Origin: Sphingobium sp. BYY-5
GTDB lineage: Bacteria > Pseudomonadota > Alphaproteobacteria > Sphingomonadales > Sphingomonadaceae
Length of the DNA stretch: 64,000 nt
Assembly: GCF_022758885.1 (NCBI RefSeq)
Contig: NZ_JALEBH010000001.1
Coordinates: 434,001 to 498,000, forward strand
Reading direction: 5' to 3'
The notes under the pieces: model-generated
Database searches by the model: none
What the model saw: only the letters and a program-made list of their open reading frames with translations
Told to the model about the DNA's origin: nothing
Program-made: the position numbers and the translations under genes
Shown: positions 17,534 to 25,923 of the stretch, piece after piece
Numbering within the stretch: the first letter of the stretch is position 1
Layout: every line of letters starts with the position of its first letter

Positions 17534-19885
17534 CTAGAAACTCCGCTCCAGGCGCAGCATGACCGTCCTGGGCTGTTGCGGCGTGAACTGGGGCTGGAGG
17601 CGGTAGGTGAAGGGGTTGCCGAAGGAGAAGCTGTTGCTGCGGTTGTCGAGCAGGTTCGATACGCTCAGCACGGCGCGCCACCCGTCGCGGCTCGCCGAAA
17701 CCCCTGCGCCGACCAGCCAGCGCGCGCCGATGTCGAGCGGAAGGTTGGGGTCGAAACCCAGACGGGTCGGTCCCCAATAATTGGCGGACATATAGGCGCC
17801 CAGACCCCAGTCATTCACCTGGCGGTTCCAGCTAAGCCGCGCCCGTCCGGATATGTCGGGAAGGACGGGGAGCCTGAGGTCACTGTCCTCGATCAGGGCG
17901 GATTCCAGGCGGCCATGCTGGCGCGTGGCGGAAAGCTCCAGAGCAAAGTCGCGCCATGTGCCGCGCACCGCCGTTTCGATGCCATAGTTCGACGCATCGC
18001 CGACATTGGTTGTAACGACGAGGCCATCCAGCCCCACGCGATCGCTTTGCACATTATGCCAGCGCAGCGCGAAGCCCGTCAGGTCGAGATCGAGATGACC
18101 GTCGAGCAGCGACAGCCTGGAGCCCAGTTCGATATTATGGAGCTTGTCCGACGCGAAGGTGACGAGCGTGCCCGCACCGTCGAGATTGCGTCCGCCGGGC
18201 CTGACGGCGCTGGCGTAGCGCACCCAGAGCAGCGATCCGGGTGTGGGGCGCCACGCCAGCGCCGCGCTGGGCGAGAGGCCATATTGATCGATCGATGGAT
18301 CGGATGTCTTGCGCGGATCGTCCCAGATGTTGGACACGAAGGCGCGCACGCCCAGCGTCAGGTCGAGATTGTTCCGAAGGGCGAGTGTGCCTTCGCCAAA
18401 GGCCGCCGCTTCCAGGCTGAGATTGCCCTGCCTGCGCACCTGTACGGAGCCGCCACTGTTCGCGTTGAACGTGCCGAAATTGACGTTGACCGCATCGACG
18501 ATCGACACACCGGCGAGCCATTTGAACGGTCCCTGCGAACGGCTCAGCCGGAATTCCTGGGTGATGAGGTAGATGCTGCGCTTTTCGTCATAGGCGGTCG
18601 GCCCTGCCAGCCCGACCGATCCGGCCACCGCACTGGCGTCATAGCGGCTGACGACATTATTATTCTCGATCGCCGTCGATGACAGGAAATCGATGCCGCC
18701 GATCGGCCCTTTCGCGTCGATCCGGACCAGCAGGAAATTGTTGCGATTTGGTTCGGCAAGCGCCGTCGCGCGCGTTAGCCCTTCCGTCGCATAGGATGTA
18801 TCGCGCGCCTTGAGGCCCTGGGCGACGACCGACAGGTCCATGGTCCAGCGAGCATCCGGTTTCCAGCGCAGATTCACGCGCCCGCCAAGACGGCGCACGC
18901 TGTTGATGTTCGTCTTTTGCCGCTCGCTATCGTCGATCCATCCACCGTCCCGGTCGACATAGGCGACGGCCCGCAGGCCCAGCCGATCGCGTATGAGCGG
19001 GACATTGACCCAGCCTTCCAGCGCGCCGCCATCGCCGCCGCGCGCGACCGTCGATCCTTCGATCGCGATGCCGCCTGCGCTTTCGTCCAGGCGCGGGCGA
19101 TTGGTGTCGATCCGCACGACCCCGCCCAATGTGCCCGCGCCGTAGAGCGTGCCTTGCGGGCCGCGCAGAACCTCGACCCGGTCGATATCGACCAGCCTCA
19201 GATCCGGATCGGGGAGCGCATAATTGATGCGTGCGTCGTCCAGGAAGAGGCCGACGGTCGATTGGGTTGGGCCATTGAATGGGCTGTCGGCGACGCCGCG
19301 CAGGAACAGCCTTTCCTTCCCCGGTCCCATATGGGTCGAAAAGACGCTGCCGACTTCCTCGCCCAGATCACTCGATCCGCGCGCGCTCGATCCGCCGGCG
19401 AAGCGGTCTCCCGGCGCCACCGCTATCGACACGGGGGCTGATGAAAGCAACTGTTCCCGCTTGAGCGCGGTGACGACGATGTTCAGGGGCGGGGTGATGG
19501 GGTGTTGCGCCGGGCGGGGAGGCGGTGTGGTCGGACGCGATCCTTCGGGCGCGCGAACGAGCTGCCACAGCGCGGGCGCGACCTGACGCGCGCGCCAGCC
19601 GCTACCGGCGAGCAGGCGGGCGAGGGCTTCCCCCGGCTCCATCCGCCCGCGTACTGCGCGGGTGCGGATGGCGGGAAGTCGGCCCTGAACGGCCACGGAA
19701 ATGCGCGCCTGGCGCGAGAGGGCGTCTATCGCCCCGGCAAGCGGGCCGGCGGGAATGTCGATCACAGTCGGGTTCGCATAGGCCCGCTCAACGTTGGCCG
19801 CGGCCGACAAGGCGAACGCGCCCATCGCCGCGGCGCACTTCCACTGGGAGAATCGCGCTAATCTGATCGGCAAGATCGGAACCAT
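17534..19885 (-). CDS. FecA-like TonB-dependent receptor with N-terminal signalling (STN) domain
   Basis: The likely start is the ATG at 19885 (MVPILPIRLARFSQW), giving 783 residues with a signal sequence ending near ERAYA. The STN domain (TVIDIPAGPLAGAIDALSRQARIS, with GEALARLLAGSGW) contacts the FecR anti-sigma. It is followed by the TonB box region IVVTALKRE, the plug (VEVLRGPQGTLYGAGTLGGVV) and a barrel ending LERSF. It belongs to the upstream sigma/anti-sigma pair and overlaps the FecR gene end by about 100 bases. The substrate is unknown; ferric complexes are usual for this arrangement, but glycans are also known. Confidence 0.9.
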   Translation of the reverse strand: MVPILPIRLARFSQWKCAAAMGAFALSAAANVERAYANPTVIDIPAGPLAGAIDALSRQARISVAVQGRLPAIRTRAVRGRMEPGEALARLLAGSGWRARQVAPALWQLVRAPEGSRPTTPPPRPAQHPITPPLNIVVTALKREQLLSSAPVSIAVAPGDRFAGGSSARGSSDLGEEVGSVFSTHMGPGKERLFLRGVADSPFNGPTQSTVGLFLDDARINYALPDPDLRLVDIDRVEVLRGPQGTLYGAGTLGGVVRIDTNRPRLDESAGGIAIEGSTVARGGDGGALEGWVNVPLIRDRLGLRAVAYVDRDGGWIDDSERQKTNINSVRRLGGRVNLRWKPDARWTMDLSVVAQGLKARDTSYATEGLTRATALAEPNRNNFLLVRIDAKGPIGGIDFLSSTAIENNNVVSRYDASAVAGSVGLAGPTAYDEKRSIYLITQEFRLSRSQGPFKWLAGVSIVDAVNVNFGTFNANSGGSVQVRRQGNLSLEAAAFGEGTLALRNNLDLTLGVRAFVSNIWDDPRKTSDPSIDQYGLSPSAALAWRPTPGSLLWVRYASAVRPGGRNLDGAGTLVTFASDKLHNIELGSRLSLLDGHLDLDLTGFALRWHNVQSDRVGLDGLVVTTNVGDASNYGIETAVRGTWRDFALELSATRQHGRLESALIEDSDLRLPVLPDISGRARLSWNRQVNDWGLGAYMSANYWGPTRLGFDPNLPLDIGARWLVGAGVSASRDGWRAVLSVSNLLDNRSNSFSFGNPFTYRLQPQFTPQQPRTVMLRLERSF

Positions 19886-20735
19886 TTCGAATGAGCAATA
19901 TGCCTGAAAGTTTGAGCTTGGCGATAGACGGGTCCACTTCGACGCGCGTCCCCATATAGCGGGACAGGTCAACCGCAACCATGTCGAGCGGCGCATTGTC
20001 GTAGACGAGGCGATCGTCGCGCCAGCTTCCGACCGTACCGGGGTCTATGGCGCGGATTTCAGCGGAGCCGCTCTTTTCTTCGCCCTGAAAGGCCTGACCC
20101 GCCGTCAGCCGTGTCGGCGCGCTGTCCCGCCAGCCTATATCGACGATCCCTTCTTCGACCGCCACGAACAGGCGACCGGGCGCGCGCGTCACCGTAAATC
20201 GCGTGCCGATGTCGCGGACGACAAATTCGCCGGAGCGGATTTCCAGAGGACGCGCCTCATCATGCCGGACATCGAAATAGGCGGCGCCCCGGTCCATCCG
20301 GACCCGCCCATCGTCGCCCATCGCAAGCTGACTGTTCCTGTCCAGCATCACCGTGCCGCCATTGCCCGCAAGCGCGATCACCTGCGGCTGTTCCGTCGTG
20401 GCATGGACGATCGGATCGTTGCCGCCTTGCATCATCAGCGGCAGGCCTATGGCGATAGCCGTCAGCGATGCGGCGATTGCGCCGCCCAGCCACCAGCGGC
20501 GGGACAGGCCGTGCTGATCGGGAACCGCTTCTTCCTCGATGGACGGCAGGCCGTTGTCCCGAACCCAGTCGGCGACGTCGGCATCGAGCAGGGCAAGCCG
20601 GTCATAGGCGGGCTGATGCGCCGGATGCGCATCGAGCCAGAGCGCGAACGCCGTCCAGTCGACATCGTCCGCCAGCACCTGAGCGTGCCAGTCGGCGGCG
20701 TCCTTTTCGATGTCCTCGTCATGATCGTGCGTCAC
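19788..20735 (-). CDS. FecR-family anti-sigma factor
   Basis: The GTG at 20735 is preceded by AAGAGG and opens with VTHDHDEDIEKDAADWHAQVL, the usual N-terminal DUF4880 segment that binds the sigma factor. A single transmembrane helix (LGGAIAASLTAIAIGLPLMM, about residues 85-105) precedes the periplasmic FecR domain (GTVMLDRNSQLAMG, FVVRDIGTRFTV, FVAVEEGIVDI). A C-terminal STN-like segment (LDMVAVDLSRYMGTRVEV) follows. The protein has 315 residues. It relays occupancy of the receptor across the inner membrane to the sigma factor encoded upstream. Confidence 0.92.
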   Translation of the reverse strand: MTHDHDEDIEKDAADWHAQVLADDVDWTAFALWLDAHPAHQPAYDRLALLDADVADWVRDNGLPSIEEEAVPDQHGLSRRWWLGGAIAASLTAIAIGLPLMMQGGNDPIVHATTEQPQVIALAGNGGTVMLDRNSQLAMGDDGRVRMDRGAAYFDVRHDEARPLEIRSGEFVVRDIGTRFTVTRAPGRLFVAVEEGIVDIGWRDSAPTRLTAGQAFQGEEKSGSAEIRAIDPGTVGSWRDDRLVYDNAPLDMVAVDLSRYMGTRVEVDPSIAKLKLSGILLIRNGSDLADQISAILPVEVRRGDGRVRLVGRGQR

Positions 20736-20817
20736 GGCACTGCCTCTTGATGAATGGGCGTTGGTCCTTCGGAGGGAGACGGCGGGGTGGCTAGTCCACC
20801 CTACCTTGGTCGGCGGT

Positions 20818-21345
20818 TCACGGGTCGATTTCCCTGGCGAGATGCCTGAGCGCGGTCGCCATGTGCTTTTCCACACCCTTGCGGGAGATGCCGAGCTGTT
20901 GCGCCACTTCCGCATGGCTCAATCCCTCGATCCGGTGCATCCGGAACACCCGTGCGGCGCCCGGCGGCAGCGTGGCAAGCGCCCGGCCGATCTGCTCCGC
21001 ACGTTTGCGCGCGGCAAGCTGCGCGAAGGCCGAAGGGCGTTCGTCCACATAATCCTCGCCGATCCGGCTGGTCGTGCTTTCGGTCCAGTCCTTTTCCCGC
21101 CGTGTCCGCCGCTCGCGCTCGCGGGCGCGGTCGACTACCAGGTTGAGGCCGACCCGGTGCAGATAGTTGACCGGATCGCGGAGCGGCCCTGACGCCCGGT
21201 CGAGGCGCAGATAGATTTCCTGCACGATCTCCTCGGCCTCGGCCCGGTCGCGGGTGCGGCTGATGAAGAAACGCAGCAGGCGATCGCGGTTCGCGACGAA
21301 AATCGCCGCCAGGCCGGATGCATCGTCGGCACCGGCCCTAACCAT
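20818..21345 (-). CDS. FecI-like ECF RNA polymerase sigma factor
   Basis: A 175-residue ECF sigma factor. Region 2 is RDRLLRFFISRTRDRAEAEEIVQEIYLRL, and region 4 is ALATLPPGAARVFRMHRIEGLSHAEVAQQLGISRKGVEKHMATAL. The ATG at 21345 begins the open frame. Its gene is first in a sigma - anti-sigma - receptor cluster, the standard cell-surface signalling order, so it most likely transcribes the receptor gene. An 82-base gap separates it from the FecR gene. Confidence 0.93.
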   Translation of the reverse strand: MVRAGADDASGLAAIFVANRDRLLRFFISRTRDRAEAEEIVQEIYLRLDRASGPLRDPVNYLHRVGLNLVVDRARERERRTRREKDWTESTTSRIGEDYVDERPSAFAQLAARKRAEQIGRALATLPPGAARVFRMHRIEGLSHAEVAQQLGISRKGVEKHMATALRHLAREIDP

Positions 21346-21597
21346 GAGCGCGCCCGCGTGGACGAACCGGAATGCCGCAGCGTCTTGCTGTCCGCTTTGG
21401 TGTCCACTTGGCCGTTCGCGTCGTTCTGGGAATCCAGGACATCATCGTCATCAACCGTCCTATCCACCCACATGATGGAGGAAGTGTGGAGATCGCCCGC
21501 CTTCATACAACCTCCATCGCCCTTGCCCCGATCCTCCATCGGCGATCCGTAATTTCGCGCCCGTCGGTCAGTATGTCCGACAATGAGGAGATTGAAC

Positions 21598-22062
21598 ATG
21601 ATCTATCGTCTAGCCATCGTCATGGCGGGGATGGCCTTGCCTTCGCTCGCCATGGCGCAGACCCGTGAGTTGCATCGCGACCGCGAGCAAATTCGCGACG
21701 CGGAGCGTGATATGGACCGCGCTCAACGCTATGGCGAATATCGCCATGTGCGCCAGGCCCGCGAGAATCTGCGCGACGCGCATCGCGACTATCGTGACGA
21801 CTGGCGCGACTATCGCGACCGCAACAGGGGGCTTTATGCACGCGGCGACTGGCGCGCGCCGTTCCGGTACGAACATTTCGCCACCGGCGCCACGCTGCGG
21901 CGCGGCTATTATGAACCGCGCTACTTTATCGCGGACTATCACCGTTACCGCCTGCCCGCGCCGCCGCGTTCGGCCCGCTGGATACGCCATTATGACGATG
22001 TCGCGCTGGTCTATCTGCCGACCGGACGGGTGCTGGACGTCATCCACGATTTCTTCCTGTAA
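21598..22062 (+). CDS. RcnB-family periplasmic protein
   Basis: The ATG at 21598 follows GAGGAG at ideal spacing. The 154-residue product has a signal peptide (PSLAMAQT). A highly charged Arg/Asp/His helix follows (about 25-80: RDREQIRDAERDMDRAQRYG), then the C-terminal RcnB motif (GYYEPRYFIADYHRYRLPAPPRSARWIRHYDDVALVYLPTG). RcnB proteins are implicated in nickel/cobalt homeostasis in enterics; in sphingomonads they are common and mostly uncharacterised. It is divergent from the ECF sigma gene. Confidence 0.88.
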   Translation: MIYRLAIVMAGMALPSLAMAQTRELHRDREQIRDAERDMDRAQRYGEYRHVRQARENLRDAHRDYRDDWRDYRDRNRGLYARGDWRAPFRYEHFATGATLRRGYYEPRYFIADYHRYRLPAPPRSARWIRHYDDVALVYLPTGRVLDVIHDFFL

Positions 22063-22205
22063 TATGACCGGGCGCTGGTCTTCCCAGCGCCCGGTAGTTC
22101 GTCATCGCGATCGTGGCGGACACAAGAAAAAGGCCACGTCGCAATAAGCGACGTGGCCACCCAAGGTGCGACCCAAGGGCTATCCATCCGGGCGGGATGT
22201 CCGGA

Positions 22206-22883
22206 TCAGAATTTGTAGCGCACGCCCATCGTGCCGGAGATGGTGCGCATGGTGGGTTCGAAGGTGGTCGCCTGACCGCCGCTCACGCCGTCGAACTTCA
22301 GGCTGCTGACCTGCGTATAGCGCGCGCCGAGTTCCACGGTGACTTTCGGCGCGACCTTCACGCCGACGCCCGCATCGACGTGCCACAGCAGGCCCCAGTC
22401 CTTGCCGGAATAGTTGCTGGTCGTGCCGAGCAGGCTGTCGCTACGCGACAATTGAGCATCGACCCGCGCCACACCGACGCCACCGCCGACATAGGGTTCG
22501 ATCATCGAGCTGAGCGGAATGTCGACATAGCCGCCGAGCTGGACGAACATCGCCTTGTTGCGGCCTTCACCGGTGAAGTCGTCCTGATTGAGGCCCTTGG
22601 CCTTGAGGCTCATATAGCCGGCCGACTGTTCGATGCGGAACATGCCGAAATCATAGCCGCCGCCCAGTTCGCCGGTGAAACCCGACTTATACTTGGTCTT
22701 CTCATCGAAGGTCGCCGATGAAGGAAGATCGGCGCTGTCGAGCTTCTGGTCCGGGCTGACGGCCATGCCGGCGCGGGCGACCGCATAGATGCCCTTGTCG
22801 TCTTCCTGCGCATGGGCTGAGGTTGAGAGGACCGGAAGTCCGAGGAAGCCGGCGAAGCACAGCATTGTCTTGTAACGCATCAT
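22206..22883 (-). CDS. outer-membrane beta-barrel protein (OmpA/OmpW-like porin family)
   Basis: A 225-residue protein starting at the tandem ATGs at 22883/22880 (MMRYKTMLCFAGF), with a signal peptide ending AHAQ. The mature part alternates hydrophobic residues and glycines in eight or so strands (GFTGELGGGYDFGMFRIEQS, IEPYVGGGVGVARVDAQL, VTVELGARYTQVSSL) and ends with the aromatic signature GVRYKF needed for barrel assembly. It is probably a structural or small-porin barrel; no substrate can be named. Confidence 0.86.
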   Translation of the reverse strand: MMRYKTMLCFAGFLGLPVLSTSAHAQEDDKGIYAVARAGMAVSPDQKLDSADLPSSATFDEKTKYKSGFTGELGGGYDFGMFRIEQSAGYMSLKAKGLNQDDFTGEGRNKAMFVQLGGYVDIPLSSMIEPYVGGGVGVARVDAQLSRSDSLLGTTSNYSGKDWGLLWHVDAGVGVKVAPKVTVELGARYTQVSSLKFDGVSGGQATTFEPTMRTISGTMGVRYKF

Positions 22884-23345
22884 TGGTGTTTTTCCCGTCA
22901 GAACGCCGCTCCCTGTGAGCAACGGTTGATCGGCGGGATAGGGGCGGGTGATTGATGCCTGTCGGAGGATCGATGGAGGATCGGTGGATGCCGAATGCGA
23001 ATGCAGCGCCAATCGACATTCAGGTAGAGGCGGAAGCAGCAGGTTCGTTTTCAACGTCATGCCGGACTTGATCCGGTATCCAGAGTCGCAGGTGCCGCCC
23101 TTTGTGGTCCTGGATGCCGGATCAAGTCCGGCATGACGGCGTAGGAAGCCTCTGAAACCGGGAATATCGATCCGCCCTAAAAGTATGTGAGCACCGGAAG
23201 CGCGGAAAGCCGCCATTTGCAGCCCGTCAGAGCTGAATGCCGATTGGTCCTAGCTTGATGCCAGCAATATTGCCTCGCCTTTCGATCGCGCTCGCCAGAC
23301 CGGCCCGGTTTGCGGTACGAGGCAGCGAGCAGGAAAGGGAGAGGG
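22884..23345. other. intergenic region without genes, holding one palindromic repeat
   Basis: No frame with coding character is present on either strand. The only structure is the inverted repeat at 23055-23138. A GGGAGAGGG ribosome site at its right end serves the lactonase gene. Confidence 0.7.
23055..23138. repeat. REP-like inverted repeat
   Basis: Arms of 29 bases with one mismatch (23055-23083 and 23110-23138), starting CGTCATGCCGGACTTGATCC, around a 26-base centre. The GTCATGCCGGACTTGATCCGG motif is a typical dispersed palindrome of alphaproteobacterial genomes; as a family it is non-coding. Confidence 0.8.
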
Positions 23346-24509
23346 ATGGAACGGCGTCATTTCACGATCATGGGCCTGGCGGCGGCGCTGTCGGGATCGA
23401 TCGCTTCGGCCAGGGCGATGGCGGCCTGTGCGGGGCCACGTTGTGGCGCCCCGCTGCTTTATATCGGTACGCAGGGCAGCGGGCCGGGACAGGGCATTTT
23501 CGCCGCGCGCTTCGATCCGGCGACCGGCGCGTTGAGCGATCTTGGCCTCGCGATCGAAGCCGAGCGGCCCACTTGGCTGGTCCGCGATCCACGCAAGCCG
23601 GTCCTCTACACCGTCAGTGAAACCGGCGATGACGACCGGACGCAAGGTGGAGTCCTGGGCTATGCCGTGGATCGGGGCACCGGCGGGCTGAAGCTGCTGG
23701 GCCGGGTCGATTCCGGTGGCGCTGGACCCGCCCATCTTTCTTATGATGCGGCGTCGCGGACGCTCTTCGTCGCCAATTATGGCACTGGCCAGGTGGGGGC
23801 GATCGCCGTGAAGGCGGATGGTACGCCCGACGCAATGCGATCGGTCCAGGCGCCGACGGGATCAGGGCCGCACTGGCGGCAGAAAGGGCCCCATGCCCAT
23901 GCAGCCGTGATGGACCCCAGCGGCCGCTATCTGCTTGCGGCCGATCTGGGGACGGATCGGCTGTTCGTTTATCGCTTTGACCCGGTGCGACAGAGCCTGG
24001 AGCCGGCCGCGACGCCTGCGCTCGCCTTGCCGCCGGGTTCCGGGCCGCGCCATCTGACCTTCTCGCCTGACGGCCGTTTCGCCTTCCTCGACACGGAATT
24101 GCTGGCGGAGGTCCATGCCTATCGCTGGGACGCGCGTAGCGGGACGCTGACTCAGACCGCAAGGGTTGCGCTCGACGCGCCCGATTTCGCGGGAACGCGC
24201 AGTGCGGCGGAGATTGCGGTCTCCCCCGATGGCCGCTTCCTCTATGTCTCGAACCGTGGCGCCAACCTGATGCATGTCTTCGCGATCGACCGCAAAAGCG
24301 GCGGGTTGACCGAGGTGCAGCGGATCGATTGTGGCGGCCGTGTGCCCTGGAGCTTCGGTATCGATCTAACGGGCCGCTGGCTGATCGTCACCAACCAGGG
24401 ATCGGGCAATCTTGCCGTCTTCGGGGTGGATCGGGCGAGTGGTCGATTGCGCGTCACCGGCCACAGCCTGGCGGTGGACAAGCCCGTGTCTCTGGCCTTC
24501 TTTCCGTGA
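23346..24509 (+). CDS. lactonase-family beta-propeller protein (6-phosphogluconolactonase YbhE type)
   Basis: A 387-residue protein from the ATG at 23346, with a GGGAGAGGG site. The N-terminus MERRHFTIMGLAAAL has a twin-arginine-like signal, so export to the periplasm is likely. Seven-bladed propeller repeats are recognisable (LLYIGTQGSGPGQGIF, RTLFVANYGTGQVGAI, HAAVMDPSGRYLLAADLG, EIAVSPDGRFLYVSNRG, WLIVTNQGSGNLAV). Family members hydrolyse sugar lactones or cis,cis-muconolactone. An exported version probably acts on aldonolactones made by periplasmic dehydrogenases, which fits the oxidoreductase genes next to it, although those run on the opposite strand. Confidence 0.87.
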   Translation: MERRHFTIMGLAAALSGSIASARAMAACAGPRCGAPLLYIGTQGSGPGQGIFAARFDPATGALSDLGLAIEAERPTWLVRDPRKPVLYTVSETGDDDRTQGGVLGYAVDRGTGGLKLLGRVDSGGAGPAHLSYDAASRTLFVANYGTGQVGAIAVKADGTPDAMRSVQAPTGSGPHWRQKGPHAHAAVMDPSGRYLLAADLGTDRLFVYRFDPVRQSLEPAATPALALPPGSGPRHLTFSPDGRFAFLDTELLAEVHAYRWDARSGTLTQTARVALDAPDFAGTRSAAEIAVSPDGRFLYVSNRGANLMHVFAIDRKSGGLTEVQRIDCGGRVPWSFGIDLTGRWLIVTNQGSGNLAVFGVDRASGRLRVTGHSLAVDKPVSLAFFP

Positions 24510-24547
24510 TGCCGGACTATACCGAACTGCATTGATGTCGAGGCCCG

Positions 24548-25912
24548 TCAGTGCGGAAGGATGACGATGCCGGTCTCGGACGCCTTTGTATTCTTCCGGA
24601 TTTTCTCGACATCCCTGGCGGTGATGTCCCCGCCCTTGTTGCCCCAGGATGTGCGCACGAAGGTCAGCAGATCGGCGATCTGAGCATCGCTGAGTTGCTC
24701 CCGGAAGGCGGGCATCCGATAGGCGTCGGGAACGCCATTGGCGACGACGCGCTGCGAGCTGTTCAACGTCACGTTGATCGACGATGCACTCTCAGTCGCC
24801 AAGGAGGAGGCGGTGCCGGCGAGCGGCGGAATCCAGGGCGCTTTGCCGCGCCCGTCGACGCCGTGGCAGAAACTGCATTTCGCCGCATACAGCCGCGCGC
24901 CCGACGTGGCTCCCTTGCCAAGGCTGGTGCTGGTGATGGGGCCTGTTTCATATTTCCATGGCGTGCCGTCGCGATCGGGATCGCCTGGCAGCGACTTGAG
25001 ATAATGGGCCATCGCCTTCAGGTCGGTGTCGGTAAGAAACTGGGTGGAATTGTTGAACGCTTCGGCCATGGAACCGAAAACGACGCCATGCTGGTTACGG
25101 CCGGTTTTGAGGAAACGGTGAATATCCTCCTCGCTCCAGCGTGCCAGACCCAGGTTGAAGTCGCCACGCAGGCTGGGCGCATACCAGCCGTTGATGACCG
25201 CGCCCGACAGGAAGCTGCCGCTGCGCTGGTCCAGCCCTTTTTCGTTCATGGCGATCCCGCGGGGCGTATGACAGGCACCGCAATGCCCGGCCGCCTGGAC
25301 CAGATAGGCGCCCCTGTTCCACATCGCGTCTTTCGACGGATCAGCGCGATAGGGTTCGCCCGGCATGAACCCGACATTCCAGAGTGCCAGCGGCCAGCGC
25401 ATATTGAGCGGCCAGGGAATGTCGCTCTCCTTGCTCGCCAATCTGACCGGCCGTACCTTCTCCATGAAATAGGCGTAGAGCGCCTGAACGTCGGCATCGT
25501 CCAGTCTGGCATAGGAAGGGTAGGGCATGGCTGGATAGAGACGATGCCCGTCGCGCGCCACGCCCATGCGGACGGCGCGGTCAAAATCAGCCAGGCTATA
25601 GGCGCCGATGCCGGTTTCCTTGTCCGGCGTGATGTTGGTCGCGAAGATGGACCCCATCGGCGTCGGCATTTCCAATCCACCCGCATAAGCCGGGTGGCCG
25701 GGCAGGCTGTGGCAGGCGACGCAATCGCTCGCCCGCGCGACATATTCGCCGCGCTGGACGAGATCGGCCGATCGGGGCGCCGCCTGACCATCGAAGGGGG
25801 ATGCCGGGGTCCGGTTCACGAACCATGCCGTTGCGCCGCCCACCACGAGCAGAACGGGTATCGAGACGGCGAGAAGTTTCTTCAGGCGCTGCTTGAATTT
25901 CATCTGTCCCAT
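24548..25912 (-). CDS. membrane-anchored tri-haem cytochrome c subunit of a dehydrogenase
   Basis: A 454-residue protein with one N-terminal transmembrane anchor (LLAVSIPVLLVVGGATAWF). Three c-type haem sites are present: CVACH (about residue 64), CGACH (about 212) and CSFCH (about 346). This is the electron-accepting subunit of membrane-bound alcohol/aldehyde dehydrogenases, passing electrons to quinone. It follows the molybdopterin subunit gene by 11 bases, so the three genes 28748-24548 form one operon. The length is normal for the family. Confidence 0.92.
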   Translation of the reverse strand: MGQMKFKQRLKKLLAVSIPVLLVVGGATAWFVNRTPASPFDGQAAPRSADLVQRGEYVARASDCVACHSLPGHPAYAGGLEMPTPMGSIFATNITPDKETGIGAYSLADFDRAVRMGVARDGHRLYPAMPYPSYARLDDADVQALYAYFMEKVRPVRLASKESDIPWPLNMRWPLALWNVGFMPGEPYRADPSKDAMWNRGAYLVQAAGHCGACHTPRGIAMNEKGLDQRSGSFLSGAVINGWYAPSLRGDFNLGLARWSEEDIHRFLKTGRNQHGVVFGSMAEAFNNSTQFLTDTDLKAMAHYLKSLPGDPDRDGTPWKYETGPITSTSLGKGATSGARLYAAKCSFCHGVDGRGKAPWIPPLAGTASSLATESASSINVTLNSSQRVVANGVPDAYRMPAFREQLSDAQIADLLTFVRTSWGNKGGDITARDVEKIRKNTKASETGIVILPH

Positions 25913-25923
25913 CCCTGTCTCGC